Source: a virus. From it: a stretch of 29,273 nucleotides of DNA. Shown piece after piece: positions 15,260 to 24,131 of this stretch; position 1 is the first letter of the stretch; each line of letters starts with the position of its first letter. The notes under the pieces are model-generated. The model was not told where the DNA came from, did no database searches, and saw only the letters and a list, made by a program, of their open reading frames with translations. The position numbers and the translations under genes are program-made. The DNA is taken from the IMG/VR virus record IMGVR_UViG_3300027969_000327, positions 1 to 29,273 of that record. The stretch is one strand, 5' to 3'.

Positions 15260-15606
15260 ATTTTCAATAATTTTTCTACTGTTCTACTAGATTTAATTTT
15301 TTCGTATTCTTCGTGATATTCATACGTTGCTGAGAAATATCTATCTAGAATTTCATCTTGAAATTGTTGTAGGTCTGAAATTAAGATTGGGTTTTCATTT
15401 TGATCAATTAGAGGGACATTTTCTGTTCTACCTTGATCTATCAGCATTTGAACAAATACTAATAATGTTCTATCAATTTTAAATACTCCGCCAGAATTAC
15501 CATAGGTTAACTTACCTTCAATTCTTTCTCTAAGGGTTTTTCGTTGTATTGCTAGAGTTTGTCTATAATTAGAAAAGTCTAAGGCAGCTTTTAGCCGGTC
15601 GTCCAT
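15256..15606 (-). CDS. Conserved phage protein at the tail/glycosyltransferase boundary, 116 aa
   Basis: A clear TAGGAGAT ribosome-binding sequence precedes the ATG. The protein contains ALDFSNYRQTLAIQRKTL, a GNSGGVFKIDRTLLVFVQML segment and a helical C-terminus (YEYHEEYEKIKSSRTVEKL). I recognise this as a small conserved hypothetical protein found beside tail-fibre genes of marine T4-like phages. It has no catalytic motif and could be a tail-fibre assembly factor or chaperone; this is suggested by position only. It heads the glycosyltransferase operon and its stop overlaps the next start (ATGA). Confidence 0.7.
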   Translation of the reverse strand: MDDRLKAALDFSNYRQTLAIQRKTLRERIEGKLTYGNSGGVFKIDRTLLVFVQMLIDQGRTENVPLIDQNENPILISDLQQFQDEILDRYFSATYEYHEEYEKIKSSRTVEKLLKI

Positions 15607-15616
15607 GGTATCTCCT

Positions 15617-15650
15617 ATAAAACACGCATATTATTTATGCAATGTTTTAT
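15617..15650. repeat. Palindromic element between tail and glycosyltransferase genes
   Basis: On the plus strand ATAAAACA (15617-15624) pairs with TGTTTTAT (15643-15650), and GCATA (15626-15630) with TATGC (15636-15640). The loop is TTATT, with one unpaired base on one side and two on the other. It fills most of the 57-base gap between the genes ending at 15664 and starting at 15606. It could act as a weak terminator or processing signal for tail-gene transcripts reading through. Confidence 0.6.
15632..15639 (-). promoter_or_regulatory. Candidate late promoter box (CATAAATA)
   Basis: Read on the minus strand the sequence is CATAAATA, the nATAAATA form of T4-type late promoters. It lies inside the palindrome, 25 bases upstream of the ATG at 15606, with TAGGAGAT between. 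A transcript starting about six bases after the box would carry the ribosome-binding site but only part of the hairpin. Confidence 0.5.
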
Positions 15651-15663
15651 CGGGGATTAAAAA

Positions 15664-16560
15664 TTATGAACCAGAAATTGCGCCTACTGATGTAGAAGTT
15701 GGGCCTATAATGGTAAACGTTCCGCTTGGCTGTAAGAATCCCGATGGGCGAACTTGATCAACTGTTAGTGTAAGTGTACCGTCTACTAAATCTCCTGGTC
15801 CAATGAATGCATTAGGATCTGTATATGCATCTAACCAAGTTATTCTAAAATTAACAATGTTTGCTGTTCCTAGTGTATTACTAGAAACATTACATGAGGC
15901 TTCTAGTCTCCATTTGTTATTAGAATAAGCCGAACTACCTGAAACTTCAGCAAATGTTTGATACCCGTTGGTTAGTGAAAAGAAATGTACTCCGGTAGGT
16001 GTTCCTGAAAATATTTGTGTTCCTGCACCACTTAATAAATTACTCCACGACGTATTTTGTGCTTCTCCATTACCACCGGTTCTAGAACTAGCAAATCGAA
16101 TTTTTCCTCCAGCATTAAAGAAAAATCTTGCTTGTTCGGCTGTGGCAAATGTAATCGATGTCGTTGAACTAACTGATTGATACCAGGAAGAAGTAAACGA
16201 TGTAGTATTAATTGCTTCAGTTACAAATTGCCCTGTTCCTAAGTCAAATCGGTTTATAGTTGCTTGGTCAGCTATTGTATCGTATTGAAAGTTAGGCTGA
16301 CTTGCTCCGTATCTAATCACGTCTCCGACAAAAACCGTAGTCAACGATGGAGCTGACCCCGTTTGGTGTAACACTGCATTATAGATGTCATATCGTAGGG
16401 CGTCCCACTGATTTTTTGTCACTGAATTGCCTGCTGAAATTAACGAGCTAAATGTTGTCTGTCCGTAGCCAAAGTTTCCTGCACCTATTGCCATGACATT
16501 TTGAATTTTGGTTCTGATTGTGTTATAATCAGTTGCGGAGATGAAATCACCTATTGCCAT
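15664..16560 (-). CDS. Virion structural protein, probable tail-fibre accessory, 298 aa
   Basis: The N-terminus (MAIGDFISATDYNTIRTKI, then a GNFGYGQTTFSS stretch and VTKNQWDALRYDIYNA) strongly resembles a structural protein seen at the end of tail-fibre clusters in marine T4-like phages. The middle (ATAEQARFFFNAGGKIRF) and the Ser/Thr/Gly-rich C-terminus suggest beta-rich appendage domains. AAGGAT upstream serves as ribosome-binding site and overlaps the previous stop. There is no signal peptide. It is the last of the structural genes before the glycosyltransferase cassette and would make a plausible glycosylation target because it is rich in Ser and Thr, though this is speculation. Confidence 0.75.
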   Translation of the reverse strand: MAIGDFISATDYNTIRTKIQNVMAIGAGNFGYGQTTFSSLISAGNSVTKNQWDALRYDIYNAVLHQTGSAPSLTTVFVGDVIRYGASQPNFQYDTIADQATINRFDLGTGQFVTEAINTTSFTSSWYQSVSSTTSITFATAEQARFFFNAGGKIRFASSRTGGNGEAQNTSWSNLLSGAGTQIFSGTPTGVHFFSLTNGYQTFAEVSGSSAYSNNKWRLEASCNVSSNTLGTANIVNFRITWLDAYTDPNAFIGPGDLVDGTLTLTVDQVRPSGFLQPSGTFTIIGPTSTSVGAISGS

Positions 16561-16569
16561 AATTTATCC

Positions 16570-18321
16570 TTATAGTACCACTGCTTCAATTAATTTGATT
16601 CCAGCATCATCGCTAGATTCTAATGCTACGGCAAAAACATCTAAACGATCAGCAGCTACTTGAGCAACTCCATTATTGCCTGCTACAAAACGGTCACCTT
16701 TTTTAACTTTACCAATTACTTTAACAGGAACTCGACCTTTAAGAGCTATATATGTTCCGCCTTCTAAATCTTTATTCATCATAAAAGCTGGGTTTTCACT
16801 TACTACACCTATAGCTAACTCACCGTAGCTAGATGCTGTAACTTCTGCGTTTCCGCCAACTACAACTACTGTGCCAACTTCGTATTCTGTATCAGCAAGA
16901 TATTTTTCTGCCAGGTCAGCGTATTGCGCTGCTGTTGCAGTTCCGTCAAAGGTATTTGCCAGTAAGTTTCCAGATCCGTCTCTGGCTGCAATAGTGTTTG
17001 CAGTCTTTGTTGTTTTTGCAGATCGATAGTTTACATCTGTATCAACTGCTGCATCATCAATTTTTAACCTGTTTGATTGATCAGTTGTTCCAATAAATCT
17101 AGTTGCAGTTATGTTGGCGCTGCTGTCTCGAAGAACAACCGAAGTTGCTACTGCACCTTGTTCACCTATAAGACTGTTTAGTGTCAGAGCATTAGTAGAT
17201 GTTCCAGTCACAGAACCAATAACGTTGCCTGTTAGTGTACCGGTGAAACTTCCTGTGAATGTTTTACTGATAGCGGCAAACGCTACCGAATTATCGTCTG
17301 CTAAAATATTACCTTTATGTACTCCGGTTGAATTACCAGTCACATTTCCTGTCAATGCTCCGGTAAACGCTGTTGAATATACATTTGCCCACTTGGAAGA
17401 TGTTGATCCGAGAGTAAAAAAGTTGTCTGTTCCTGGAACCAGGCCTGTGGGAGAAATAATACCAACGTTTCTTAAATCGCTATCAGTTACTCTAATTCGT
17501 AGCGTAATTGTGTTGCCTAATCGATTTTCAATTACCGGTTCATCACCATTTTCAACTCGTATTCTTAAATCATTTTGATCGCCAATAGTAAGGCCAGCAT
17601 CTTTAAAAGAAATTTCATTGTCAAATGCTACTTCTCCTAATCTAATATATTCAGAAGCAGGATATCCACCTAATCTTGCAGAATTACTTGCTGTGCCCCA
17701 GAAGTAATGATCTGTAGCAGTGACTCCTGTTGTACCATTGGTATTGACTAAGTTAACACCTTTCTTAATTACAGTAAATCCTGTAATAGGATTAATTGTG
17801 CTGTTTAAGGTAAATGCGTCTTTACTGACAATGGAAATTACATCACCGCCAGACTGGAATTTAACTATGGTATGATTGTTTCCAATGTTATCCTTGACCA
17901 CTTGAGCCGATACTGCCGAAGCACCTAAATCGGGCTGTGTTTCTGGCCCAATCAATACAAATTCTGTGCCGTTCCATGCGTACAGTTGTTCAGCACTTGT
18001 ATCGAACCAAAAATCTCCGGCTTGTAATCCAGAAGGAGCGGTAGGCCCAATTTCGGCGCCGCTGGCTGTTCTAAATCTAGTTCCGTCATAAAAGCGTAAT
18101 TTTTTATTACCGCTGTCATACCAAATTTGTCCAGTCACTCTCTTAGGAGGTGCGCTGGTATTTGCAAAATTTTCTAATAAATGTAAGAAATTTTCGTTCT
18201 GTACTTCGCCGTAGCCAGCGTAATTTTTACCTACAAAACGTAAATCAGTGGTGGTATCAATGGTGCCATCGTCAACAGAGACTAAGAATGTTCCATTAAA
18301 TTTGTCTACTTGATATGCCAT
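16570..18321 (-). CDS. Tail-fibre-like protein with shared N-module and ADLAEKY C-terminal domain, 583 aa
   Basis: Residues 1 to about 200 form the module found in the four tandem fibre genes: VGKNYAGYGE, NENFLHLLENFA (from 42), GQIWYD (64-69) and LIGPE (128-132). The middle is Gly/Ser/Thr/Asn-rich with repeated GNVTGNSTG-like and LTGNVIGSVTG-like turns, typical of fibrous shafts. Residues 467-583 are a compact C-terminal domain starting YADLAEKYLADTEYEVGTVV and containing KGRVPVKVIGKVKKGDRF. The same domain ends the upstream 604-residue protein. CGGAG upstream fits a ribosome-binding site. The role is probably host-recognition or baseplate appendage in the virion; the C-terminal domain may be an assembly or self-processing domain (inference). 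Confidence 0.8.
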   Translation of the reverse strand: MAYQVDKFNGTFLVSVDDGTIDTTTDLRFVGKNYAGYGEVQNENFLHLLENFANTSAPPKRVTGQIWYDSGNKKLRFYDGTRFRTASGAEIGPTAPSGLQAGDFWFDTSAEQLYAWNGTEFVLIGPETQPDLGASAVSAQVVKDNIGNNHTIVKFQSGGDVISIVSKDAFTLNSTINPITGFTVIKKGVNLVNTNGTTGVTATDHYFWGTASNSARLGGYPASEYIRLGEVAFDNEISFKDAGLTIGDQNDLRIRVENGDEPVIENRLGNTITLRIRVTDSDLRNVGIISPTGLVPGTDNFFTLGSTSSKWANVYSTAFTGALTGNVTGNSTGVHKGNILADDNSVAFAAISKTFTGSFTGTLTGNVIGSVTGTSTNALTLNSLIGEQGAVATSVVLRDSSANITATRFIGTTDQSNRLKIDDAAVDTDVNYRSAKTTKTANTIAARDGSGNLLANTFDGTATAAQYADLAEKYLADTEYEVGTVVVVGGNAEVTASSYGELAIGVVSENPAFMMNKDLEGGTYIALKGRVPVKVIGKVKKGDRFVAGNNGVAQVAADRLDVFAVALESSDDAGIKLIEAVVL

Positions 18322-18343
18322 TGATTAACTCCGTTGTAATTAT

Positions 18344-18351
18344 TATTTATC
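18344..18351 (-). promoter_or_regulatory. Candidate late promoter box (GATAAATA)
   Basis: Minus-strand GATAAATA lies 22 bases before the ATG at 18321, in the short gap after the upstream fibre gene, with a CGGAG ribosome-binding sequence in between. It sits inside a small palindrome, TATTTA-TCG-TAAATA (18344-18358). Layout is the same as at 15632-15639. Confidence 0.5.
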
Positions 18352-18365
18352 GTAAATATAGCCAT

Positions 18366-20180
18366 TTAAACTCTGCCTACTGCTACTTCTATAACGCCAC
18401 TTACACCGTCAAAATCATCTAGAGCCTTACCTATAATTGTACCTATTTGTGGATTAGTTGCTTTTTTAGCATATCCGCTGCCTGCACTCGTTAGCATATC
18501 ACCTTTATGTATTTTACCTTTAACTTTACAAGGTGCTCTACCCTGTAGTGCAATAGCTGTTACATGTGTACCAACACATTCGCTGTTCATTAAGTATGCA
18601 GGATCAGTTGATACAACGCCCGCTAATCTGTTTGTGCTGTCTTCTGCTAGAGTGACTTCAAATTTGCCGCCAAATTCAAGCACTGTTCCGGGTTCATATT
18701 CTTGATCTGCTACATATTTTTCTGCTAGATCGGCATATTGTGCGGTAGTTGCAATTCCCACAAATAGGTTAGCATAAACTCTATTCCATTTTGTTGTAGA
18801 TATACCTAAATTTATAGCACTATCAGTTTTTGGTATTAGTGCTGGAGCATTAAGACCACCGGCAGCAAGTGCTGTTGACGAATTAATTAACTTTATTATT
18901 GCTACTGCATTTAACTGGGATGGATCAAGGACGCTGATATTAAGACCGGCATTTCTAGAATATAATGTTGGGATAGTTTCTGTATCTAAAAATATTCGTA
19001 GAGGAGCTGATCCAATAGAGGGGCCGCCAAGTGTTAGACCAGCAGTTCCGTTGATATCCAAACTATCTAGTGTACTAACCCTGGTTAGATTAGAATCTAT
19101 TACATTTGCTGCTAGAGTAGTTCCTGTAAGAGTATTTGCATTTGCAGGAACAGTTATGTTTTCAGTGCCGTTAAACGATATACCGTTTATTGTTCTTGCT
19201 GTTTCTAATGTGGTTGCACTAAATGAATTTCCAGATAGTGTTGCTCCTACAAATTCGTTAGCTTCTACTCTATTAAAATAGCTAGTGCCTACAGAATTAA
19301 TATTACCTGTTACACTTCCTACTAGGTTAGCTGTGATTGTGCCTGCGGAAAAATCTCCTGCACTGTCTCTAACAACAACTTTACCAATAACATTAGAAGA
19401 ACTAGCATCAACTGACCATGTTGTTGCTGTCGAACCGTCAAAGTTTGCACCTGTTAAATAAGTGCCTCTTGTTAAAATATTTGTAGTACTAGATTTAATT
19501 ACAACATTATTTTGGCCGTCAAAAAATACTCCATTGATCATTTTACCTGGAGATAGTCTGCTAGCTGTTTGAGCATTCCCTGTTAATTCTCCAATAATTG
19601 GCCTAGTTGTTGAAAGATTTATTCCGGCCTGTAAGATTGCAAATCCGTTAATAGCATCTGTCACATCTATAGTGAATGCATCATTGGTACAAACAGCTAA
19701 TACTACACCGTCTACAATCAGTTTTACTGCGGCGTGAATTGCACCGTTGCTGTCTAAAATTGTAGTAGATAAAATTTTTGTTGTGCCGAACCCCTCAACT
19801 GCCTCAGGCCCTATTAATTTCCAAAATCCTGAATCAAATACAAAAAGTTGGTCCGTACTATCTTTATACCAAATACCACCATCAAATCCTTCAGGTTCAG
19901 TATTACTAGTAATTGCAGATCCAACGGGTGTCCAGGCGGTACCGTTATATACATTAAGAACTCCGACATCAGTATTATACCATGTTTGTCCTGTTATTGG
20001 TCTAGAAGGGGGATTATCGTTGGCAAAATTTTCTAACAGGAACAAAAAATTTTCATTTTGAGTTTCGCCGTAGCCGACATAGTTTCTACCCACTAATCCT
20101 AGACTGGTAGAAGTATCTAGTGTACCATCTTCTAGTACCACTAATTGTCCGCCACTAAACTTGTTTATGATATATGCCAT
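18366..20180 (-). CDS. Tail-fibre-like protein with shared N-module and ADLAEKY C-terminal domain, 604 aa
   Basis: It shares the N-terminal module (VGRNYVGYGE, NENFLFLLENFA from 42, GQTWYNT, LIGPE), a central part rich in Asn/Thr/Gly with SVTGNINSVG-like and TLSGNSFSATTL-like repeats, and a C-terminal domain (482-604) that opens YADLAEKYVADQEYEPGTV and includes LQGRAPCKVKGKIHKGD. The strongest similarity to the 583-residue neighbour is in the two ends, while the central shafts differ, as expected of modular appendages. ATGGAGCGATAA gives a GGAG ribosome-binding sequence before the start. The product should be a virion surface fibre. Confidence 0.8.
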   Translation of the reverse strand: MAYIINKFSGGQLVVLEDGTLDTSTSLGLVGRNYVGYGETQNENFLFLLENFANDNPPSRPITGQTWYNTDVGVLNVYNGTAWTPVGSAITSNTEPEGFDGGIWYKDSTDQLFVFDSGFWKLIGPEAVEGFGTTKILSTTILDSNGAIHAAVKLIVDGVVLAVCTNDAFTIDVTDAINGFAILQAGINLSTTRPIIGELTGNAQTASRLSPGKMINGVFFDGQNNVVIKSSTTNILTRGTYLTGANFDGSTATTWSVDASSSNVIGKVVVRDSAGDFSAGTITANLVGSVTGNINSVGTSYFNRVEANEFVGATLSGNSFSATTLETARTINGISFNGTENITVPANANTLTGTTLAANVIDSNLTRVSTLDSLDINGTAGLTLGGPSIGSAPLRIFLDTETIPTLYSRNAGLNISVLDPSQLNAVAIIKLINSSTALAAGGLNAPALIPKTDSAINLGISTTKWNRVYANLFVGIATTAQYADLAEKYVADQEYEPGTVLEFGGKFEVTLAEDSTNRLAGVVSTDPAYLMNSECVGTHVTAIALQGRAPCKVKGKIHKGDMLTSAGSGYAKKATNPQIGTIIGKALDDFDGVSGVIEVAVGRV

Positions 20181-20206
20181 TTATCGCTCCATTACATATT
20201 TAACTA

Positions 20207-22045
20207 TTAAGATACAAATACCCATGCGCCTGTTATAATCTGAAAAGTTTTAACTGTTCTAGAAACTACCAACCCTGGCGCTGCAATTGTTGCCGTTGTA
20301 AAACTAACGTTGTTTAAACCAAAGGCAGTTCCTGTTGGTGTGACAAATTCAGTTGCTGAAGTTGATAACAATGGATTTATGTCTAAATTAGTTGTTCCGT
20401 TAACCAAGAACGAACACACAACCCTAGCAATTGTTCCGTTATTGTATTCAACAACAGGTGCAATTTGTTCTAATAATGATGCTATACCTGCATTAGAAAT
20501 ACCGTCTGAAATATCTAGACTAAGCACAATGTTTCTAGATCTGATTGTGTTATCAACATAATTTTTAGTTGCTGCATCTGTACTTAATGTAGGGTCTGCA
20601 ACAGCTTTAATTCTTTTACTACCTAAGTTTAGACCCCCGGTGCCGTTTATGATCAATGATAAATCGGTATTTGATGCTGTTACCTGTATAGCTGCATCAT
20701 TAAGATATAGACTATCTACAGATAATTGTGTCTGTACACCAAAGCTAGTAACTCCAGGAATACTGGTAATTCCTGCACCTAACGAAGTTCCTGACAATAC
20801 AGTGACTCCGTTAATTTTAAATTCTTTACCTGATGCAAGATTAATATGTTCCGAGCTTGTCCAGGCTTGACTGGCCAGTGCTGGTAGTGCATCATTATAG
20901 CCTCCAGCACTAGCTTCTATCGTTGAAGATTGAGCTGCCTGGCCAACGTCATGCCATAAAAATATATGGCTTGATGCTCCTTGCAAAATTACACCACCTG
21001 TTGCGGCATTTGCATTTGTGGGAACTATTCCTGTTTGTTTGGCCAGTACTATATTTTTATCTTCAATTGTGACTGTGCTGGTGTTGACTGTGACTAAGTT
21101 TCCGTTTACCGTTAAATTTCCTTCAACCGTTAAACTTCCGCCTATTAGTGTTTCACTTGTAGGATATCCGGTATATAAATTTATACGCCTAGCATCTGCT
21201 TCTATCATTATTGCTTCTTCGGCAATAACATCTCGTCTAACATTAATTACTGTCCGTTTGTTTGAAGCAATATTAGCAATAATTAAATTACCATCTTGAA
21301 CTTGAAACTGGCCTTGATTAGCGTCACCGATAATTAAACCTAGATTAGAAGAAATAATAATTTGCCCGTTAACAATGTTTGAAGTATCGTTTCTTACATA
21401 AAGGCTTGCAGGTTGTCCGCCAAGTTTTTCACTATTAGTCACAGTGACATTAAACTTTAATCCGGTCAATGTTCCTGCATTAAATCCCGGTATAATACTG
21501 CCGCTAAATCCATCAATTGGCAATTTAGGTGTAAACGTATCTTTTGAAAAAATTCCTAACAATACTCCATTGGTATACAAATAGGTAATCACTCGACTTT
21601 GATTTAGTGAATCTAAAATATTTGAAACTCGTAGCCCGCTTACTCCTTGACTTACTGAATATGCAGGACCTAACAAAATAGTACTTGTGCCATCAAAGAA
21701 ATATAATTGTTTGTCTATATCATTAAACCATAAATCACCAACACCTAGTGTTAACGGTTGTTGAGTTGAAATAGTAGCCGAGCTAACCGGGACAAATCCT
21801 GTTCCGTTATAGACTTTTAGTTTTAATTCGCTAACATCAAACCAAATTTGTCCTCTGACAGGGTTAAGTGGTTGCGAAGAGCTAGAAAAATTTTCTAAAA
21901 TTTTAATAAAATTTTCATTTATTGCTTCGCCAAATCCGCTATAATTTTTTCCAATTAGTGTAATATCAGTAGATAATTCATCTAGCTGACCGTCTGCTAC
22001 TGTGGCTAAAATTGTTCCATCGGTTTTGTTTATTGTATATGCCAT
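20207..22045 (-). CDS. Tail-fibre-like protein with shared N-module and beta-helical middle, 612 aa
   Basis: The N-terminal module is present (IGKNYSGFGE, NENFIKILENF from 43, GQIWFD 65-70, LLGPA). The middle has GGSLTVEGNLTVNGNLVTVN followed by TSTVTIEDKNIVLA, a short beta-helix-like repeat with a following strand common in phage fibre shafts, and a GGVILQG segment. Unlike its two downstream neighbours it lacks the ADLAEKY domain; its last 105 residues (from about LSLDISDGISN) form a different C-terminal domain ending in GAWVFVS. AAGGTAAAG lies before the start. It is probably a structural fibre or baseplate appendage; the distinct C-terminus suggests a different tip or partner. Confidence 0.78.
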   Translation of the reverse strand: MAYTINKTDGTILATVADGQLDELSTDITLIGKNYSGFGEAINENFIKILENFSSSSQPLNPVRGQIWFDVSELKLKVYNGTGFVPVSSATISTQQPLTLGVGDLWFNDIDKQLYFFDGTSTILLGPAYSVSQGVSGLRVSNILDSLNQSRVITYLYTNGVLLGIFSKDTFTPKLPIDGFSGSIIPGFNAGTLTGLKFNVTVTNSEKLGGQPASLYVRNDTSNIVNGQIIISSNLGLIIGDANQGQFQVQDGNLIIANIASNKRTVINVRRDVIAEEAIMIEADARRINLYTGYPTSETLIGGSLTVEGNLTVNGNLVTVNTSTVTIEDKNIVLAKQTGIVPTNANAATGGVILQGASSHIFLWHDVGQAAQSSTIEASAGGYNDALPALASQAWTSSEHINLASGKEFKINGVTVLSGTSLGAGITSIPGVTSFGVQTQLSVDSLYLNDAAIQVTASNTDLSLIINGTGGLNLGSKRIKAVADPTLSTDAATKNYVDNTIRSRNIVLSLDISDGISNAGIASLLEQIAPVVEYNNGTIARVVCSFLVNGTTNLDINPLLSTSATEFVTPTGTAFGLNNVSFTTATIAAPGLVVSRTVKTFQIITGAWVFVS

Positions 22046-22056
22046 TTTTCTTTACC

Positions 22057-24129
22057 TTAGAATGCTGGTGGGCCAGAATGAATAATATAGTTTAGTGTTA
22101 AAAATGGATTCATAACACTAAACTCCTGACCCAAAGTACCTGCTGTTTTAATACCGCCTGAACTAGGAATGTATTGACTCTGTCCCACTGTTGTTGGACC
22201 TTTTTCTGAGAAAGATCCAGTATCACTAGGAATAGCACTATCAACTCTTGTGGCAAAGTATTGCTGGCCAGTTGATCCTTTCATATTGTGTTCATGATCC
22301 GGGAGGTTGGCTATTGTTAAACTGTTAGCACTCTGCCCGCTGCTATCGCCTAGGTTATCCGGCGCTGTTCCAGAAACTCGATCAACATTACCGCCTCCGG
22401 CATCAATATATCCGCCTGTGTTGTTAGGCACAGTGAAGGCGTTATCCATATTATCTTTGCCAAGTGGAAACCTACCTCTAAGATCAGGAACCTTAAAAGT
22501 ATTAACACCATTTAGAGGCGTTAGTCCGTTAAATGTTGTACCAACAACGTCAAACAAGCTACTATATTTGGTTCTTTCAAGTTCGCTGCCATCACATAGA
22601 ATATATCCGTACGGTGCTTCGGATCCTGCATAGGGCAATATTGCGCCAATAGGCACAGCAAGATCTGCAACAAATACATCTCTGGTTTCTCTTATCAAAC
22701 CAACGCTAGGACGATAAACTAATATATTGTCTGTTTTTATAGAAATATTAGGAAATGGTTCATCTTTACTACTGATTAACCCCGACGTCAATGTTGTTGT
22801 AAATGTCTTTGTATTACCGCCTACTTGACCATCAAACTGTATGCTAGGAGCTGTGACATCTCCCTCTATTTTAAAAGTTGTGGAAAATTTTAAATTAGTA
22901 GCAGTTGATGCATTTCCTACAATATTTCCGGTTAACACTCCCTCGATAGTTTCAGCAATTAAGGTTTTTGTTCTAACAGTGTTCCATCGTTTTAAAGATG
23001 TTCCACTATCATAAAGATCAGTAGTAGCTGGTTGAACGTTGTCAAATTCACTTATTCCAATAACTTTGAGTCCGTCGCCTATTAATAGATTTTTTGCAAT
23101 GGCCGCTCCACCGGCTGTCCTAAATGTTCCATTGTTAAAATTTGAACTAGGTGTGGTATTGGTTAATATTAAAGAACCGTTTGTTTTAATGTTTCCATCT
23201 ACATGCAATGCTTCGTCTGGCGATAATACATTAATTCCTACAGTATTTTCAATTACTCGAAATATAGTTGCAGGAATACCGTCTCTGTTTATCTGTAGGT
23301 CAATACTGCTACCAGCTGTTGAATTATAAATTTTAGAAGATACATCAGATGTTGATAAACTAAATGTTCCGTCAACTCCTAGGGTGATACCTTGATTATT
23401 TCTAACATTAATACCAAACTCAGTAGTATTAATCACATCTGATCTTAAAAATTTACCAGCTGGAATTTCTACATTAGAAATCACCAATGCTTCAGCGGCA
23501 GTTGTTAATCCATAAATTTTAGTATCGAATCCGCCAAGGCCGATATTGTTTTCTGTAATATTAAGACCAGACTTAATTGTTATAAATCCAGAAATAGCTA
23601 TTTTAGGTGTAAAGCTATCTTTACTAAAAATAATAATCGGAATATCTTCAATGTAAAATATTAAAACTACTCTAGAAATATTATCAGAATCTGTAATAGA
23701 TTCTACAAGCGGGCCACTGCGTAGGCCTGTTGAAAAATTAGGCCCCACTAAAATCCAACGTGTTCCCGAATAAACATAAAGCTGTTGGTTAGTGGTATCG
23801 ACCCATAATTCACCAACTTTTGATTGTTCAGTTTGCGGTTCAACTCCACTCTTTTGAATATTGCTGGCTGCTTTCCATGTAGTGCTATCCCATATTTGTA
23901 ATACACCGTCGGCAGTATTATACCATAATTGACCTTCAACTGGGTTGGAAGGCTGTGTCTCTTTGGCAAAATTTTCTAATAATGCAAGGAAATTCTCTGC
24001 AATAGTCTGGCCGTATCCTGTTACGTTTCTACCGGGAAATGTTAAACTGGTGTCTGTACTAGAAGTGTTATCGTATACCGTGATTGGTAGTTTATTATCT
24101 TTATCTGTAAAATTAACAATATATGGCAT
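22057..24129 (-). CDS. Tail fibre with Tail Collar domain, 690 aa
   Basis: This is the first of the four paralogous fibre genes in transcription order. The N-terminal module reads VTGYGQTIAENFLALLENFA, GQLWYNT and LVGPN. A shaft region (about 300-470) carries INVLSPDEALHVDGN, typical of fibre stem-chaperone regions, and the GNIVGNAS repeat. Residues 492-560 form a Phage Tail Collar domain: PIGAILPYAG, GYILCDG, FKVPDLRGRFPLG. The following LPDHEHNM (about 600-620) matches the His-rich region seen after collar domains, where metal ions can stabilise trimers. It is expected to be an adhesin or short-fibre-like protein. GAGGTATAAAG before the ATG serves as the ribosome-binding region. Confidence 0.87.
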   Translation of the reverse strand: MPYIVNFTDKDNKLPITVYDNTSSTDTSLTFPGRNVTGYGQTIAENFLALLENFAKETQPSNPVEGQLWYNTADGVLQIWDSTTWKAASNIQKSGVEPQTEQSKVGELWVDTTNQQLYVYSGTRWILVGPNFSTGLRSGPLVESITDSDNISRVVLIFYIEDIPIIIFSKDSFTPKIAISGFITIKSGLNITENNIGLGGFDTKIYGLTTAAEALVISNVEIPAGKFLRSDVINTTEFGINVRNNQGITLGVDGTFSLSTSDVSSKIYNSTAGSSIDLQINRDGIPATIFRVIENTVGINVLSPDEALHVDGNIKTNGSLILTNTTPSSNFNNGTFRTAGGAAIAKNLLIGDGLKVIGISEFDNVQPATTDLYDSGTSLKRWNTVRTKTLIAETIEGVLTGNIVGNASTATNLKFSTTFKIEGDVTAPSIQFDGQVGGNTKTFTTTLTSGLISSKDEPFPNISIKTDNILVYRPSVGLIRETRDVFVADLAVPIGAILPYAGSEAPYGYILCDGSELERTKYSSLFDVVGTTFNGLTPLNGVNTFKVPDLRGRFPLGKDNMDNAFTVPNNTGGYIDAGGGNVDRVSGTAPDNLGDSSGQSANSLTIANLPDHEHNMKGSTGQQYFATRVDSAIPSDTGSFSEKGPTTVGQSQYIPSSGGIKTAGTLGQEFSVMNPFLTLNYIIHSGPPAF

Positions 24130-24131
24130 CT

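Noticed and set aside
15617-15650. CRISPR-like or tRNA-like structure at the palindrome
   Set aside because: It is a single inverted repeat with no repeated spacers and no clover-leaf pattern.
17111-17578. Plus-strand open frame opposite the tail-fibre gene
   Set aside because: It is a shadow of the 583-residue fibre gene: low complexity, rich in Val/Pro/Ser, and no ribosome-binding site.
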